A stretch of 64,000 bases of DNA from Sphaerimonospora sp050942215 (GTDB taxonomy: Bacteria; Actinomycetota; Actinomycetes; Streptosporangiales; Streptosporangiaceae): positions 4,526,001-4,590,000 of the forward strand of contig NZ_CP192056.1 of NCBI RefSeq assembly GCF_050942215.1, in the 5' to 3' direction. The notes under the pieces were generated by a model. The model saw nothing but the letters and a program-made list of their open reading frames with translations. It had not been told where the DNA came from and searched no databases. The stretch's first letter is position 1. Every line of letters starts with the position of its first letter. Below are positions 63,218 through 64,000 of this stretch, piece by piece. The translations under genes and the position numbers were made by a program.

Positions 63218-64000
63218 TCAGACGTCACCCGGCTTGGGCGCGCTGGACTTGCCGCCCCGCCCCGAGGTGGCGGCCCGCCCGGAGGAGGGAGCGGCCGGGG
63301 CCGCCGGAGCCGCCTCGCCCGGGGTGTCGAGGCGCGGCCCGATGCCGAGCTTCTCCTTGATCTTCTTCTCGATCTCGTTGGCGATGTCGGGGTTGTTCTT
63401 CAGGAAGTTGCGGGCGTTCTCCTTGCCCTGCCCAAGCTGGTCGCCCTCGTACGTGTACCAGGCGCCGGCCTTCCGCACGAACCCGTGCTCGACCCCCATG
63501 TCGATGAGGCCGCCCTCACGGGAGATGCCCTGGCCGTACAGGATGTCGAAATCCGCCTGGCGGAACGGCGGCGCCATCTTGTTCTTCACGACCTTCACCC
63601 GGGTCCGGTTGCCGACCGGCTCGGTGCCGTCCTTCAGCGTCTCGATCCGCCGCACGTCCAGCCGCACCGACGCATAGAACTTCAGCGCCTTACCACCCGT
63701 GGTCGTCTCCGGACTGTTGTGCACGATGATCCCGTCCGCGAGGTAGTTGTGCGACCCTTCAACCTCGATGTCGAATCGGTCCATGTTGTCGAACACGGCA
63801 GGTTCGATCTTGAGAACTCGCGCGGGCATCGGATGCAGGGTCGGCTCCACAAACTCCGGCTCCACCATGAACTTGCCCCGGAATTCCGGCAGCAGCTTGT
63901 AGTCCATTGAGGGGTGGACGTACGGAGCGACGATCTCCTGGAACAGCTTCGAGCCCATCGTCGAGAACTGCAAGAAGCTGATCTTCCGGGCGCCCTTCTC
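63218..64000 (-). CDS. recA: recombinase RecA, C-terminal part, interrupted by an intein
   Basis: Only the end of the gene is visible; it runs off the right edge with no start in the window. From 63715 to the stop at 63218 is the RecA C-terminal extein: SPETTTGGKALKFYASVRLD, KNKMAPPFRQADFDILYGQG and an Ala/Ser/Gly-rich tail. It joins at Ser in the L2 loop directly to intein sequence upstream. RecA pairs and exchanges DNA strands and triggers the SOS response. Apparent starts such as the TTG at 63973 lie inside the intein and are not real. Splicing is needed for function. Confidence 0.95.
   Translation of the reverse strand, partial: EKGARKISFLQFSTMGSKLFQEIVAPYVHPSMDYKLLPEFRGKFMVEPEFVEPTLHPMPARVLKIEPAVFDNMDRFDIEVEGSHNYLADGIIVHNSPETTTGGKALKFYASVRLDVRRIETLKDGTEPVGNRTRVKVVKNKMAPPFRQADFDILYGQGISREGGLIDMGVEHGFVRKAGAWYTYEGDQLGQGKENARNFLKNNPDIANEIEKKIKEKLGIGPRLDTPGEAAPAAPAAPSSGRAATSGRGGKSSAPKPGDV
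63716..64000 (-). other. C-terminal part of a RecA intein
   Basis: About 95 residues preceding the RecA Ser are intein. The C-terminal splicing blocks read RFDIEVEGSHNYLADGIIVH-N, with the penultimate His, terminal Asn and the +1 Ser nucleophile of the extein all present, so the splice junction looks active. The upstream part (DYKLLPEFRGKFMVEPEFVE) belongs to the intein body, probably after a homing-endonuclease domain outside the window. The insertion point, between VMFG and SPETTTGG of RecA, matches what I recall for Mycobacterium leprae RecA and not the M. tuberculosis position. Confidence 0.9.

Noticed and set aside
1..64000. tRNA or rRNA genes, intact insertion sequences, prophage or an origin
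   Set aside because: No cloverleaf-like segment, rRNA stretch, transposase or integrase, or DnaA-box cluster was recognised by eye; a tRNA search tool would be needed to exclude a tRNA fully.

Overview
The window is high-GC, gene-dense DNA with many GTG/TTG starts and ATGA/GTGA stop-start overlaps. Together with XRE/DUF397 pairs, the gluABCD importer, DUF2277, RNase Y beside recX, and the miaB/miaA/dapF/hflX set, this points to a filamentous actinomycete, most likely Streptosporangiales (genus not resolved). Both edges cut genes: an acyltransferase on the left and an intein-containing recA on the right.

Layout. 1-4.4 kb: acyltransferase tail, alpha/beta hydrolase with a divergent ArsR-like regulator, then decayed DNA (a WYL-regulator remnant and a kinase-TPR pseudogene). 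4.4-25.9 kb: a class 1 DISARM anti-phage locus on the minus strand, in transcription order drmD, drmMI, drmA, drmB, drmC. It is split between drmMI and drmA by a 7.4-kb accessory block. That block holds a HigB/HigA-metallopeptidase toxin-antitoxin module with palindromic operators, a small XRE/DUF397 regulatory cluster, a solitary HsdR-N-like nuclease of lower GC, and two small genes following drmMI on the same strand. 26-30 kb: hutI, hflX and a DUF4097 lipoprotein. 30.5-37.1 kb: a glyoxylate/glycolate operon (aceB, glcD, glcE, glcF, iclR). 37.2-47 kb: DUF2277, a DUF1524 lipoprotein, a glycine betaine/proline-type ABC importer (ATPase, fused double permease, two binding proteins) and a large TPR protein. 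47-50.5 kb: dapF, miaA, an O6-alkylguanine methyltransferase and RNase Z. 51-54.7 kb: quinol-type nitric oxide reductase with a coupled membrane protein. 54.7-60.6 kb: miaB and gluABCD plus an extra binding protein. 60.7-64 kb: rny, recX and recA.

Two signals stand out. First, the DISARM locus and its nested cargo: a complete class 1 system by domain content, carrying candidate accessory genes and an unusual drmB start. Second, three intergenic arrays (37.41-37.66, 38.61-38.72 and 44.39-44.63 kb) of a previously unnamed (to me) repeat. A core GTGATCTTGCA recurs every 52-53 bp, three units per gene end, always reading in the sense direction just after a stop codon. Two of the arrays are made of two such triplets facing each other. 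The sub-motifs CTCGCA and CTGACCTGC keep fixed positions within the unit, and C-rich tracts lie between the stop codons and the first units. I could not run searches, so family assignments rest on recognisable motifs and gene order.
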